Numbered from the stretch's first letter, positions 13,190 through 25,861 are shown. The stretch: 64,000 bases of DNA from Gordionus sp. m RMFG-2023 (GCF_954871325.1 NC_088775.1:86777561-86841560), one strand, 5' to 3'. Notes: generated by a model from the sequence alone, not told the origin. Translations and numbers: made by a program.

Positions 13190-13660
13190 GATTAAATCTC
13201 TGGCTGAAGAGATCATTAATATGCGCTTTGATCATAACTCATGGTTACAGGTATCACTTTTAACATCGGCTTACGCTCATCCCTAACTCTTTCTATGTAG
13301 ATTCATTGCTTCCCATTTCTCAGATGATTCATATATAAGCCAGCTTTCCCCATTTGCTGACCCTTTATTAGCTGAAACCAAGACTATTTGGGACAATTTC
13401 GTCCAAACACTATACAGACCTCCTAGTGTTCACATAATGATTAGTATATTATGCTCAATGAAGGTTCTGTCTTTTATCTAAAATTGAGCCTTCATTATTA
13501 CGATCTAGCAGTTTTTCACCACGTGAATCAAGGATCTGATTGTGAGTTCCTGGAAACCATACCCTCTAACAATCTCGATTTTCTTCTTTTCGCAGATGAG
13601 CTAAGATTTGCTATTGGATTATGGCTCAACTGCGAAATTGTTTTATCTCCAATGTAAACT
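13190..13660 (+). pseudogene. LINE remnant, region after the reverse transcriptase
   Basis: Broken plus-strand reading of a non-LTR element. Recognisable pieces are a helix-rich PLLAETKTIWDNF block and FLETIPSNNLDFLLFADELR, then FAIGLWLNCEI. These match the 'ALPSSN..L.LDD..FRIAVGLRL' segment that precedes a CxxC zinc motif in one group of metazoan LINE proteins. The expected zinc motif coincides with the start of the minisatellite. The element resumes at 15069 after a hAT insertion. The 41.8-42.2 kb fragment looks like the reverse transcriptase part of the same family. Confidence 0.55.
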
Positions 13661-13855
13661 AGTAAAGCCAGTGTAAACATTGTGAAACCAATGTAAACAT
13701 TGTGAAACCAATGTAAACATTGTGAAACCAGTGTAAACATTGTGAAACCAGTGTAAACATTGTGAAACCAGTGTAAACATTGTTAAACCAGTGTAAACAT
13801 TGTTAAACCAGTGTAAACATTGTTAAACCAGTGTAAACATTGTTAAACCAGTGTA
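13649..13855. repeat. 20-bp minisatellite
   Basis: Nine consecutive full units of GTGTAAACATTGTGAAACCA (13671-13850), with A/G and G/T variants that spread in blocks, plus degenerate edges on both sides. The unit contains TGTAAACATTGT, which would encode Cys-Lys-His-Cys. This lies exactly where the surrounding LINE should carry its CxxC zinc motif, so the array probably grew from that coding sequence. Confidence 0.92.
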
Positions 13856-13881
13856 TAGAAAGAATAGTCATTACCTCCTTC

Positions 13882-15060
13882 CAGTGTTGTTACGCTACTT
13901 TTAAAAGTAGCGCGCTATCGCTACCGCTATTTTATAAAAAAAAGCGCGCTACCACTATCATTTTCAAATGAGTAGCGCGCTATTAGCTACTTTTTATGCT
14001 ATTTTGATTTTTTTTTAAAATATTTTTACGTAACATTATTTCCACAAATAAAATATTGGTATAAAAACATGACTATAATTTGTTACATATATATATATAT
14101 ATAATTTATTTATCATTGCAAATAATAACATTTCGGTACTGTCATCCCCAAATCTAGAGCGATGATCAGAAAGTATAAGCTTTGCCATACTAAATAATCG
14201 TTCAGCATTCACTTTAGCGCAACGCAGTATTAAATTTAATAAACACACTTTTTATATGAAAAAAATCATAAAAATATTTAAATGTGTATTTTTAGATTTA
14301 AAAAAAGCATCTAGAGATTCAATAATATTATTATTATTATTTATTTCAAAAAAACCATCTATGGAAGGCCGCGGTTTCGATCTTGCTATAGTATTAGTAT
14401 CGTGGTTAGGCATGACATTTTTTAACGTTACCATCAGCCTATCAAGTTGTCCTTTAGATTCAGTTAAATTATTGTATGGCCAATTTAACTTAAATCTAGG
14501 ATGAACGATAGCAGCTATTACATTATCATCATCATACAGATCTGAAATCTAATTTATATAAAGCGATTGTATTTATAAAAAAAGAAGAATACCTTTTTAA
14601 TTTTCAAAATTTAAATTTATCTGAGATTTAGATTCATTTATAAAAAAATATTAAAATAGCATTAAATTATGGTAAATAAAGATTTTAAATATATAATTAT
14701 TATACACAAGGTAATTAATAATATATTAATTTTGAATTTTATATTAATACTATATATTAATAGTATAGAAAGGATAATTTATATTTTTCTCATTTTCCAA
14801 AGAAATTTCGCTATCTTCAACAATCTCACACATTTTTAATAACTACATTTATAATGCTAACTACATTTATAATGTATAATTTTAAATATAAATTTAAATT
14901 TCATAAAATAAAAGGATGATAATTTTTTTAATATTTTATAAATGTATTTATTATACTTTCTAAATTAGTAACGAGCTACGGCTATCGCTATTTTCCAAAA
15001 AAAGTAGCCAGCTAAAGCTACCGCTACTGAAAAAAGTAGCGCGCTATTTTAACAACACTG
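13882..15060 (-). mobile_element. Deleted hAT element with a perfect 8-bp duplication
   Basis: A 1179-bp element with ends CAGTGTTGTTA (left) and CAGTGTTGTTA read from the right. It is flanked by the exact duplication cctccttc (13874-13881 and 15061-15068). GTAGCGCGCTA-type motifs repeat at both subterminal regions, as hAT transposase binding sites often do. Only the tail of the transposase survives. The termini resemble the YAGTGTTGTTA ends of the small MITE family in this window, so this lineage may have supplied its transposase. Confidence 0.9.
14036..14520 (-). pseudogene. hAT transposase C-terminal piece
   Basis: On the minus strand the reading NAERLFSMAKLILSDHRS followed by GDDSTEMLLFAMINK is the classic hAT dimerisation motif. 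Upstream, another frame gives a low-complexity linker (PSIDGFFEINNNNNIIE) and a KLNWPYNNLTESKGQLDRL segment. The N-terminal zinc finger and the catalytic domain are absent. It lies inside the 13882-15060 element and cannot make an active enzyme. Confidence 0.7.
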
Positions 15061-15068
15061 CCTCCTTC

Positions 15069-15460
15069 CCCTCTTTTGTCGAATCAGTTTCCTATGGAAT
15101 TTCAAATTCAATAGCATCATTTTGCCAGTATTTAAATCCGTTGGCATTCGCTCTAGATTGGAACCAACCACCATATTTAGAACTGATGGAAAATGATCGT
15201 ATAGAATATCCTTAATTCTTTAGGCGAGGAATCAACTTCTGGTTTGGACCTTCACCTGCTTTGATCTAAATGCAGCATCTAACCAAAATGTCGATGCTCT
15301 CACCCTTGCAGAGACCCGAAAAATCACCAATTACATCTCCATAGATTCTTCTTACTCATTCATATCTATCGCCTGCTTCATTTTAGGCACGTTTCGGCAT
15401 CAAAGCTCAGCACTTAAGACTGATCAGCCTAAGGAATTTATTATTTAACCACAAAGGCTT
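15069..15460 (+). pseudogene. LINE remnant, C-terminal endonuclease-like part
   Basis: Continuation of the 13190 LINE on the other side of the hAT insertion. Plus-strand pieces read VGIRSRLEPTTIFRTDGK, then a LVWTFTCFDLNAASNQN stretch, then LAETRKITNYISIDSSYSFI and SIACFILGTF. This order (EP-x-DGKRPDG, WD-x-T, AA-x-K..KY, F-P-x-ET-G-W) is typical of the C-terminal part of the same LINE proteins. It contains many stops and frame changes, so it is long dead. Confidence 0.55.
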
Positions 15461-15846
15461 GTTAACACAATTATATGCTCTAATAAGTTTTATTACTTCC
15501 ATCGAATATTATTTCATGCCTCCTTATACTTAATTTTCTTCTCCTTAGTTTCTCTTTACTATTATCCCTTTTAAACAATTTGTTTTTAAATTTTTATCTC
15601 TTTTTTTTCCTTAATTACAATTTTATATTAATCGCCTTTATTATTTTTTGTCTTCAAATTAATTGATATATACTTTTCATTTTTAACCTATTACATTAAT
15701 TATTTACTTAAGGCTGTGTCCAAAATTTTTTGAATAAAACATCAAAAATTAAATTTTCAGAAATTTATAGAATTATAAAACATTTCTGGAGTCTTATATT
15801 ATTTTTTAAAAGTTTTGTAAAAATTAAAATAAAAAATAAAAAAAAC

Positions 15847-16293
15847 TGTTGTAAGTTTTAGATTCGTACATATTTAATTTGCATAAATAATTCTGTTGGA
15901 TTTTGTGGTATATTTTAGCTTCGTACTTTATATGTAATTTGCATAAAGAATTCTTTTGGATTTATTATTATAACGCGTGATAAAATAGATTTGAATAGTT
16001 ATGAATATTAGTTATAAAGAAGATTGAAAAGAATATAAAAAGGCCAATTTTTACGATACAAAGCGATCTTATATAATTATTAACTTTTTGTATTTTTTAT
16101 TTTATTTTTATTAATCTTTTTTTTATTATTTTTACTTTTATAATTTTGTTAATTTGATAATGTTATAATTTTGAATAAAGAATTAAATTGATTTCGTGAT
16201 TCATAATTATTATTAATTTCTTTTTTATATATATATTTGTTTTCTATTTCATATTTAGGTTTTGAGTCCAATGTCAAATTACTCATTGTGACA
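15847..16293. repeat. Left LTR
   Basis: A 447-bp terminal repeat, TG...CA bounded. It is almost identical to 18417-18873, including a GAATATAAAAAGGCC stretch that could serve as a TATA region. Confidence 0.9.
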
Positions 16294-18416
16294 ATGGTGT
16301 TGGAGAGAGGAGGTGACAGGACCTTTACAACCTTCAGTCTAATGCCAACCAAACTCCATACAAAAAGAAATTCAAAACGGAAAAGGTGTAAGAAAAATAT
16401 GAATTTGACATGATGATATTTAAAATGTATGTTGAAAAAAAGAAATTATTTTGATAAGATTAGGTTTATGTAGGAATATAAAATCTAAAATTAAAGACAA
16501 AGGTAACAATCATAGCAGATAAGTCATAATTGTGTTTAATTATATTTAGAAGTTACTGGTAAACTAAAAACCATTTGAATTTTGAAACTAATAGAGACTA
16601 TGATATTTTGGATTTTAGAATTATTATAAATTGATCACTAGAAATAACTATGATAAAGAAAAAGAAACATAAAGAGCGAAGATTAAAATTAAACTAAAAT
16701 TTTAGGCGAATCAGATTAGAATATAAATTTATTGTTAGAAAATAGTTGATGTTGTAATTAAATTCTTATTGAAGATTTACGTTTAACTTTTATTTTAAGG
16801 GCTGCGAGAGAGGAAACAGCCTCAATGATTAATGTGAATGTAGTATATTAGGTTGTAGATTAACCAAAAAATCTATATAGAGAGAATCGGCTTTTCGTCA
16901 TTAGAAAATTTATGCCGCATTCGAGCTCAATTAGAGATCGGATTTTTATTTTTTTGAATCATAAATAAGATTTGAGATCAATTATACAACATTATTCTAA
17001 TAATAACAGAAAGAAAAACATGTTTTAGAAATATACATATCAGTTTTCAACAACGGTTGTGCGAAAAATTATAATGATTAGATTTCATAAGTTTCAAAGA
17101 CGTGGGGTGAAAACCATAGTGATTAGAGTTAATAGGTTGTTCATAAACGTGTGTATGAAGACTTTTATGATTAGGTGTCATTGATTTCTCAACAAGGTAT
17201 GTATGAAAAGAGATTTATATATTTCAGCAGTTTTTTTTTTTAAAGACTGAGTGTCAAAGAGTACATGAGGAAATAAATACACTATGATAATTTTTTTTAT
17301 AGAAAAAAAAGATTTTGATATATATTTTAGAATAGGATTTTTAGATATAAATTTAGTATAGACATGGCTGAAAAGAAGATGAGGATCAATAGCTAAAGGA
17401 TGAGTACAAGTAAATTTTTCAATAAAAATATGGGTCTAGGCTTCATTAAGGGGAAAGGGGTGATAGAATGTGATATATTTTTATAATTTATTATGTATAT
17501 TTTTGTTTATTATAAATTTAAGGCCATTTATTAAAGGCAGAATTAGATTAGAGGAGATAAATGTAGATATTAGGATGAAGTTGGTATAATATTTTATTAG
17601 TATAGTTGTATTAGGTAGTTTATATTTGAGAATAAATATAAAAAAGTGATAAGATATTTCAGAAGTTATGTAAATAGATTATTTTAGGTAGAAGTAGATT
17701 AGATGTGATTACCTGAAAACTTAAGGTAAAGTCGATATCTCAGCAAGGGCAAACTGTCGTAGAAGACCCGGAAGTCTAAAAGATAGATACGATTACAAGA
17801 ATTAGAGGCAACAACCAATCCATTACAAGAGAAAGTGGAAAACAAGCGAATTGATAGAAAGTAGGGTCAAGACGTTATGCTGCAATCGTTAATCGCTGAC
17901 CAATAATAGCCAATTATTACCGAGGCTTTAGTCTAAGATACGGAAATCGACAATCATAGGAACAAGAATTCGTGAAAACAATCGTTTATCGCAGACCAAT
18001 CAATGGTTTATCGAGATAAAGAGCTAATCGTGGATTACAAGAGAATGAAAGAAAACAAGCTACGATAAATTGTAAAAAAATTAAGACAGACTAGCAAAAA
18101 ACAAGAGATGAAAAAGAACTGGATGGCATCGATAATCGTTCATCAATCGTGGATAGTGAAAAACAGTCGTGTATCAAGTTCGTCAGTGGCCTACAGAGAT
18201 AAAAAGCTGATCGATTAACAAGGTGACAAGCGATAGAAGATAGAATTCAAAGATTTCAAGCAACAATCGGATACAAACGGTCGTTCGAACTAAGAATACT
18301 AAACAAGAGTCAGCCTTCGTTAGAACTTAGAAGACAGCAAAGATTAAGAAGAATAAATCGAGATCGAAAGAAGATTGATTATTCACAGAATGTTGGGTCT
18401 AATTTAAGTAGGGAGG

Positions 18417-18873
18417 TGTTGTAAGTTTTAGATTCGTACTTTATATTTAATTTGCATAAATAATTCTGTTGGATTTTGTGGTATATTTTAGCTTCGTACT
18501 TTATATGTAATTTGCATAAAGAATTCTTTTGGATTTATTATTATAACGCGTGATAAAATAGATTTGAATAGTTATGAATATTAGTTATAAAGAAGATTGA
18601 AAAGAATATAAAAAGGCCAATTTTTACGATACAAAGCGATCTTATATAATTATTAATTTTTTGTATTTTTTATTTTTTATTTTATTTTTATTAATCTTTT
18701 TTTTATTATTTTTACTTTTATAATTTTGTTAATTTGATAATGTTATAATTTTGAATAAAGAATTAAATTGATTTCGTGATTCATAATTATTATTAATTTC
18801 TTTTTTATATATATATTTGTTTTCTATTTCATATTTAGGTTTTGAGTCCAATATCAAATCTCTCTTTGTGACA
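18417..18873. repeat. Right LTR
   Basis: A 457-bp direct copy of the left LTR, preceded by a purine-rich tract. The small length difference lies mainly in A/T runs. Confidence 0.9.
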
Positions 18874-19684
18874 AAAACAACAAAAAAAACATTACCAAAA
18901 AAACTTAAAAAAACGGACAAAAACGAAAATAAAATACAAATATAACAATGCCACCATTAATTATTACTTGCTAGTTTTTCGTTAATATTATCCAAATAAA
19001 TAAATTTTAGATAAATTTTTATTCATATTTATTATTTGTATAAATTTAAAAAAAATCAATTTTTGTAAATGACCAAAAATGATTTAAAACACTATTTTAT
19101 TTTTGCATTAGTAGCTTATGTTATTTTCTTCTTCAAAACTTAATTTATTTATATTTTTTATCATTTGGACAGCCCAAATAAAGAAACAATTGAACCAAAA
19201 TTAAAAGCAACTATAAAAAAATTAAATAAAACTTTATAATTTGGCATAAATATTTTAGCCCTATTTTTGATTTCATAAAATTAATTTTAATCTCTCACTT
19301 ATTTACATCCTCATGTTAACAGATAGACACTTAGATTCTCCTTAATGAATGATACACCGCATATATAAAATCTTGACTTGGATATGATTTATCAGGTATT
19401 TAAAATGTTAATCGACAGGTTTATTAATTCATCATTATAATTACAAATACCATATAAACATTTTATTTGATTAGTCGAATTAGGTAAGATATTAATTAAC
19501 TTGTGGCTTAACTGTATAATTATTTTGCATCATTGTTTGAAACCACAACCAGCGTTGTTACTTGATATTATAGGTCGAGATTTTATTAATTACTTATTGT
19601 GTAATGGTTCATTTTAGGAAATAATCTAAAACAGATTAAAAGATGTCGATAAATGGTATAATACATTAGACATTCGTAAAAGTG

Positions 19685-20200
19685 GTTAGAGTCGCTGAGT
19701 GGACAAATGGTTACAACATTCTGGGAATGACGAGTAAAAAAATAAGCTGAGATTAAAATTCGGATTAAGAGTTAAGTTTCCACGGGGCGGTTCATTCACC
19801 CATAGGATTGGGGATAAATAAAGAAAGAATATGAAAGCTAGAGCGTTCCCTTTTCGAGACCGATATGCATAGTGTAGACATGCATCATGTGAATCAAAAA
19901 TTAGTCAAGATTAAAAAGACATGAATAGCGAATCCAAACATTGAAACCCTTAAAGCAAGACAAAAAATTTGTAGCCATGATGGATAAAAAAAAGTCTAAC
20001 ATAACATATGTATAAAGGAAAACGTATAAAGATAAGCAAATGATAGGAAATGACTACAAACTGTTGTATAAGAACTGGCAAAGAATAATAATGGTGTCAA
20101 ATCATCCAAAGCATCCTTAATAAACTAAACTAACATCGATATATGTTGAAGTCTATAGAATCATCTATAGACATATTAATAAAATTTTGCCTTCAATCAA
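19685..20200 (+). repeat. Possible tRNA-derived SINE
   Basis: GTCGCTGAGTGGACAAATGG resembles an RNA polymerase III A box region. A decayed B-box-like GAGATTAAAATTC follows about 55 bases on. Downstream the sequence is less AT-rich than its surroundings (CCACGGGGCGGTTC) and then fades. No tail or target duplication was identified. The call is weak: it could be a fragment of another repeat. Confidence 0.3.
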
Positions 20201-23130
20201 AACCTTAGATCCTTTAGTGTAGGCTTAATAAACAGCAAAGGCGAAGGAATTTTTTTATAGGAATGTCTTAAACAAAACTATAATTGAGACGTCTAAAATC
20301 CAAATTTTGATATTATGCAGAGAGTTAAGCTCTACATGGAAAACTAGAAACGATTTTTAAAGAAACAATGCTGGTTGATATAGAAACTTAAGTACTAAAA
20401 GAGTGAGAATAGTAATTACAACTATGATAAATAAATAAATATGACAATATTAGCAATTTATATTGTAATAAAAATATAAACCTGTTACAAAATACCTTAG
20501 TCGTATTAACAAATAATATATATATATATACTAGGAAGGTGGAGTAAGATTATTATTTTTTACTTATAAGGTCTCAATGAATAAATTAATATCCCATATC
20601 AAAATGAAAACGTGAAATAATTAAAAATTAAATATCTATAACATAAATTAAATTGGGTGCATAGAGGATCTAAATAAGATATATTTTCCTGATAAATCAT
20701 CTATCATCAAAATTACATAAAATATAATTTTACTAGTAATGGAGTTCTACATTGCCTATTCAGCAATGATCTAGTATCTCAGGAGTCAAATAAAGTTTTA
20801 AAGATAAATCACTGAATAAACATTCTTCAAATACAAATAAAAATGTGTTACAGTTTAAGAGTATTTCGTTGAAATTCGAAGTATTCATGTTGTATGAATA
20901 TATACATAAAGAGTTTGAAAAGTGTAAAAAAATAAAATAAATCAGGAATGAATTATAAATTATTATACATATTTGCGGAATACCGATTAAATGAGTGAAT
21001 TTAACCTTTTATCCTCAACTTCTCATTTAAACGGTTTAAACTATGATGAGCTATCTTATTAGTAGGGGGTGGGGAGGGTCTTAAAAGAATATTAGGAGGC
21101 GGGTATTTTGATTTAATATAATTTTGATAAAGGACGGGTTAGGGTACCCTCAATTCCTATATTTTTATTTTACATATTTTTTTCTGTCACATTTGAACGC
21201 CTACTAGACTTCATATTTATGAAATTCTTAATCGGTTATAAAAAAAACAAAATATTTTACTCCAAAAGAATTAATATTATGAAAAGAATCTATAAATGTA
21301 ATGTGTCAGACATTTGATTCTCTATATCAATTAAAACTCTAACCGTGATTCTGAAAGAGATGAAAGAATTTTCTAAATATCTTACTGGATAGTTTGCTAC
21401 AAATATATGGATATAATTTTATACTTTGGTGAAGTTTGGCTCCTAAATGAATCACTTAGCTTAGCAAAAATTTTCATAACTAATACAATTGTTTCACATC
21501 TTAATGTATAACTGATATATTGGAAAAGGGAGAAAACTTTAATATTAATATAACAGTGGTGTTAATTAGTGTTGTTAAACGGCTCGATTTGACCCAATTT
21601 TCGACTAATTCCATATTTCAGCCAGAAAAATATTACATAAGCCTTGATATTATGACATTAATTTAAGAGAATTATAAATTTTAGAATTATACATAAAATT
21701 CATTTTACTCTAAGCGTTAATGTCAAAATATCTCATAGAAAAATATCAATGGATAAATATATAGAAATTCGTATCAAATTTCGCTCATTTGGTAGAAATT
21801 TTGAGTGCTACTTATTTTAAAAATTTTTTAGTTACGAATTACAATTGATTTACCAAAAAAATATAAATAAAAAAATTCTTAATGTTTGGCGAATTTAGAT
21901 CAATGTTTGAGCTATTTTCGTTACATATATACTCCTTTAATATAATAATATTCTGTAATCATCTATTGTGAACTTTTTAAGTTATTATTATATGAATAAA
22001 TTAAAATTAAATAAAGGTTCCTCAAATAAATTGAAGAATAAAGTAAAATATAAATATTTGTTGGGGTAATGTAAAAAAATGTTTAAAAACAGTTTTTCTC
22101 AAAATTTTATAAAATCATTTTGTAGGTATGCTGATTTGATAATGCAAAAGGATGAATTGATTCTAACTATATTTGTCTTGTGAAAAATCCCTTTAGATAT
22201 AAATCAAAACAGTAAATGGTAGAAATAGGTGTATTTTTTAAATTATCTTACCTTAAGCAACCAACCCTAAATTTAAGGAGTTATTTTTTAAAAGCACATT
22301 TAAAATTCATCTTGAATCACTAAAAATGAAAATATTTTAATTATTGCATGAAATATATTAACATTAAAATAATAAATAATTGTATTATTCATAATTTAGT
22401 GATTTCATTTGTAAATTTAAAATTAATTTATTAAGTAGATTAATAAAATTAAAATAATATTGGTACTTATAAATTTAACCCATAATCAGTTTATAGCTTA
22501 TATAAATGATTTTTATATAATATATGAATTAAGTTAGAGCATTATATTTAGTAAACCATATTATTTTCTTTATTATAATTATTTGGTCTTTTATAATTTT
22601 TATAGATTTTAGGATAGATTTTGAATTGTCAATCAAAATTTATAATACGATTTTTATCTAGGCTATATATAAAAAATTATTATCTAAGTAATAAATGATG
22701 ATGGGTTACAATTATAGATACTCCAAATGTTATTTAATTAATTGACTTAATAAATTAAATTTAAATATGCAATAAAATCAGTGAATTATAAATGATATTG
22801 TAATATATTTTTAGAAATCATTTTTTTTATGAAAATATATATTATTTAAAAATTTTTTTTTTGAATACACAAGGTTTTAATGACAAAGTAATAAATATTT
22901 AGAACATATTAGATATTATAACTTATTATAAAAAACGGTTTCAATTATCACACAGTTGTATAAAATGAAAAATATATAATTAGTAAACGATTACGAAAAA
23001 AGCATAAATTTATATTAAAATAACATGTGGAAAATATTTAATTATATTGAAATTTAAAAGTATAAAAAAAAATTAAAAAGGAGAATGCTAAATAAAAAAT
23101 TCGGGCTACGAATTTTTAAACATTAACAGA
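20200..23130. other. Gene-free AT-rich stretch with a MITE half-copy
   Basis: No gene is visible. At 21567-21660 there is one end of the TAGTGTTGTTAAACGG MITE family without its partner. A G-rich patch at 21064-21090 stands out from the AT-rich background but has no identifiable role. Confidence 0.5.
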
Positions 23131-23139
23131 TAAAAGAAC

Positions 23140-23755
23140 AAAAAGCTACACATCACAAAATGTTCTCTAAAAATATATAAGAATAATACAGTAATGTATA
23201 TGGGCCATACAACAATGGTCTGTAGCACAACTGGTATCAACAGCTTCACAATAGCCGAGGGAGTTTATCGAGGGTCGGCTATCAGCCCACTTCTCTTCAT
23301 AACAGTAATAGTTGTATTAGCACAGTCTATACCACAAACAGTCAGGTGGAATATGATTGCAGATGATATTCTCGCCGAATCCAAGTAAGAAATGAAAGAA
23401 AGATTAGTGAGTTGGATAATCCTAGAAAAGCACGGACTAAAAGTTAATAGAGTAAAGACGGAGTATATGGTGATAGTAGGAGAAGAAATAGAGAGCATAA
23501 ATGAATGATATCGGCAATTGAAAGCTGCAAATATTTGATCTCTACTAAACAAACAAACGGCACAATAGAGAAAGAGATAAAGAGTAAAATTAATCAAGGG
23601 TGGCTAAAGTGGAGATCTTTATCTAGAGTGCTCTTTGACAAAAGAATCCTATACAAATTGAAGGGAAAAATTGACAGTTCCATAGTACAACCAACTATTC
23701 TATATAGTTCGGAAACATGGTCAACAAAAGAATCAGACGCGAGAGTCTACAAGGC
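23140..23755 (+). pseudogene. RTE-like LINE, reverse transcriptase 3' half
   Basis: Decayed plus-strand reading of an RTE-like reverse transcriptase. It has GVYRGSAISPLLF (normally GLxQGSALSPLLF) and a WNMIADDILAESK block, where the YADD/FADD catalytic box has become IADD. A GLKVNRVKTEYMV thumb motif follows, and then LYSSETWSTKESDARV. Several stops and frame changes break it. The protein resumes at 32665, so the 8.9 kb between them was inserted later. Confidence 0.75.
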
Positions 23756-23970
23756 CAGAGATGCAAGCCCGGCCCTAAACCCGAAAATTTTTTTTTAAAA
23801 ACCCGGGCCGGGCCGTATTTTTAAAAAAAATTTATACAACATGAATTATTATATTCGTCAATTAGATATGGTTATAATGATTATATATAGTTATAATTAA
23901 TATAATGTTTGGTGAAAGTTGCTAGCTAACACTCATAGTATCTATCTATATATATAATAGCCATATTCAA

Positions 23971-24288
23971 GAAATGAACGTTTTCGTATCTTGGTAATGT
24001 TAAATTTTTTTTGTATCAACTTTCATATCTTCATAACGTTAATTTTTTCACTTTCCTATCTCATAATGTTAAAATATTTTTTTTCCATCAACTTTCCTAT
24101 CATCTTAATGTTAAATAAATCGAGGGCTATTATTATCTCGCTAATGTTAAAACTTTTTTTAAAAATTTTTTTATGGCAAAACAGAGATTCGAACTCGCGA
24201 CCTATCGTTCGGAAGGCAAACGTTCTTACCATTGAGCCCCCCCCCCTTCAATATTATATTTTGATATATTTGTGTATATATATGAAGC
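23971..24288 (-). repeat. Left inverted arm with a tRNA-like stretch
   Basis: An arm of about 318 bp, matched in reverse complement by 25862-26164. Read on the minus strand it contains a G run, then CTCAATGGTAAGAACG (A-box-like), CCTTCCGAACGATAGG, and GCGAGTTCGAATC (B-box / T-arm). It ends TTTTGCCA. This resembles a tRNA whose 5' acceptor strand has been replaced by homopolymer. The stems pair poorly, so it is a tRNA-derived repeat and not a working tRNA gene. Confidence 0.75.
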
Positions 24289-24376
24289 TTTATATACTTT
24301 GCGCATGCGCCTAATTTTGACGTAATTTTTGAATTTCTCACCAATATATTTTTACCGTTTTTCAATTAATTATACC

Positions 24377-24799
24377 GCCAACAATATTGGAATCTCTTGA
24401 AATGACATTAGCTACCCATTTTTATCATGCTTCCTTCATTCTTGATTAAAATTTTAAAAGTAATTATTAAAATTTTGATCTTATAACTATTCTTTAAATT
24501 ATATTTAGCTATTTGACAAACAAAAATAAATCTCACAATACACCCTGACATTAGCTACCCATTTTTATCATGCTTCCTTCATTCTTGATTAAAATTTCAT
24601 AAAAGTAATTATTAAAATTTAGATCTTATAACTATTCTTTAAATTATATTTAGCTATTTGACAAACAAAAATAAATCTCACAATACACCCCAAACAATAT
24701 TGGAATCTCTTAAAATGACATTAGCTACCCATTTTTATCATGCTTCCTTCATTCTTGATTAAAATTTCATAAAAGTAATTATTAAAATTTAGATCTTAT
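24377..24799 (+). repeat. Tandem repeat of about 165 bp, three copies
   Basis: Units begin CCAACAATATTGGAATCTC, pass TGACATTAGCTACCC and end CTCACAATACACCC. The second unit lacks its first part and the third lacks its last part. The same unit recurs at 31087-31336, downstream of the Helitron gene. Confidence 0.85.
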
Positions 24800-24914
24800 G
24801 ATCAGGCCGAGCCCAGGCCTGCAATAAAATTTGTTTTAGTTCAATGTCTGACTCATAGTTAATAATAAAAAAATTCCCAAGCCCAGCCCCATAATTCATT
24901 TAAAAATACAATCA

Positions 24915-25830
24915 GAATATGAAAGTCGCATAGGCCTTGGTTTTTTGATAAGGCCTGGCCATGTCTGCGAAAAAAAATTTCCTGGCCAATGTTATCTCTA
25001 TTTTAAATTTTACTTAATATGATATCTATCACAATTTTAAATTTTATTCTAAAATCTAAATATAAAATTTAATTTAAGACATTGTTATTAAATTACAATA
25101 GAAATAAATGGAATATAAAATTAAATTTAAGAAATTGTTATTAAATTACAATAAAAAATAAATGAAAATTATATAAAAGTTGCATTGGACTTGGTTTTTT
25201 GATCAGGCCTGGCTATGTCTGCAAAAAAAAATATCAGGCCAATGTCTATATCCCATATTTAAAATTAAAAAATTTTCAAGAATCTCTATTTTAAATTTTA
25301 CCCAGATATTTCTAATACCCATAATGCTCGCGGGTTACATTGCAACAATTTTACCTCTTTTTCTCTTAAATTTTAATATTTTTATAAAATATATTAATAA
25401 AGCATATTTCGTATCATATACACCTAACTAATTAGTAATTACCCACAATAGAAATAAATGGAAAATAAAATTAAATTTAAGACATTGTTATTAAATCAAA
25501 ATAAAAAAAATGAAAATTTTATGAAAGTTGCATGGGACTTGGTTTTTTGATCAGGCCTGGCTATGTTTGTAAAAAAAAATTTTCAGACCAATATCTATAT
25601 CCCATATTTAAAATTAAATTTTCAAGGATCTCTATTTTAAATTTTAGCCAATATGATTTCTATCACAATTTAAATTTTGATATTTCTAATACCCTTAATG
25701 TTCACGTGTTACATTGTAACAATTTTACCTCTTTTTCTCCTAAATTTTAATATTTTTATAAAATATATTAATAAAGCATATTTAGTATCATATACACCTA
25801 ACTTAATAATTACCCATCAACCCGTCATTC
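24915..25830 (+). repeat. Irregular tandem repeat with AGGCCTGGC motifs
   Basis: Three units share GGTTTTTTGATcAGGCCTGG (starting near 24920, 25168 and 25523). After this come a CAGGCCAATGTC-like stretch and long A/T-rich tails. Units two and three are the most alike over more than 300 bases. Short open frames here come from the repeat and are not called as genes. Confidence 0.75.
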
Positions 25831-25861
25831 TAATTTAATTAAGTTAATTTTATAAAAAAAA

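Larger units (their letters stand above)
15847..18873. mobile_element. Non-autonomous LTR retrotransposon
   Basis: Two direct repeats (LTRs) that start TGTTGTAAG and end TTGTGACA bound a 3027-bp element. It is flanked by the 5-bp duplication aaaac (15842-15846 and 18874-18878). Just inside the left LTR is a TGG-starting stretch (from 16296) that could be a primer-binding site. A purine run (AGTAGGGAGG) abuts the right LTR. The internal part shows no gag or pol domain, so it must have relied on another element. The LTRs are nearly identical apart from a few small differences, which suggests recent insertion. Superfamily (Gypsy or Copia) cannot be assigned. Confidence 0.88.

Noticed and set aside
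13649-13855. Regular 20-bp direct repeats that might suggest a CRISPR array
   Set aside because: Units are joined head to tail with no spacers, in a eukaryotic context, so this is a minisatellite.
14256-14504. Plus-strand 82-codon open frame
   Set aside because: Antisense of the hAT transposase remnant, whose minus strand carries the recognisable linker and dimerisation sequence.
17700-18400. Less AT-rich stretch inside the LTR element that might encode gag
   Set aside because: No frame shows a capsid or zinc-knuckle pattern. I treat it as non-coding.
16149-18920. Similar short minus-strand frames at 16149-16352 and 18729-18920
   Set aside because: Both are readings of the same LTR sequence and are explained by the repeat, not by a gene pair.
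24180-24250. Candidate tRNA gene on the minus strand
   Set aside because: T-arm and anticodon stems pair poorly and the 5' acceptor strand is a G run. A mirrored copy exists at 25900, so it is a repeat.
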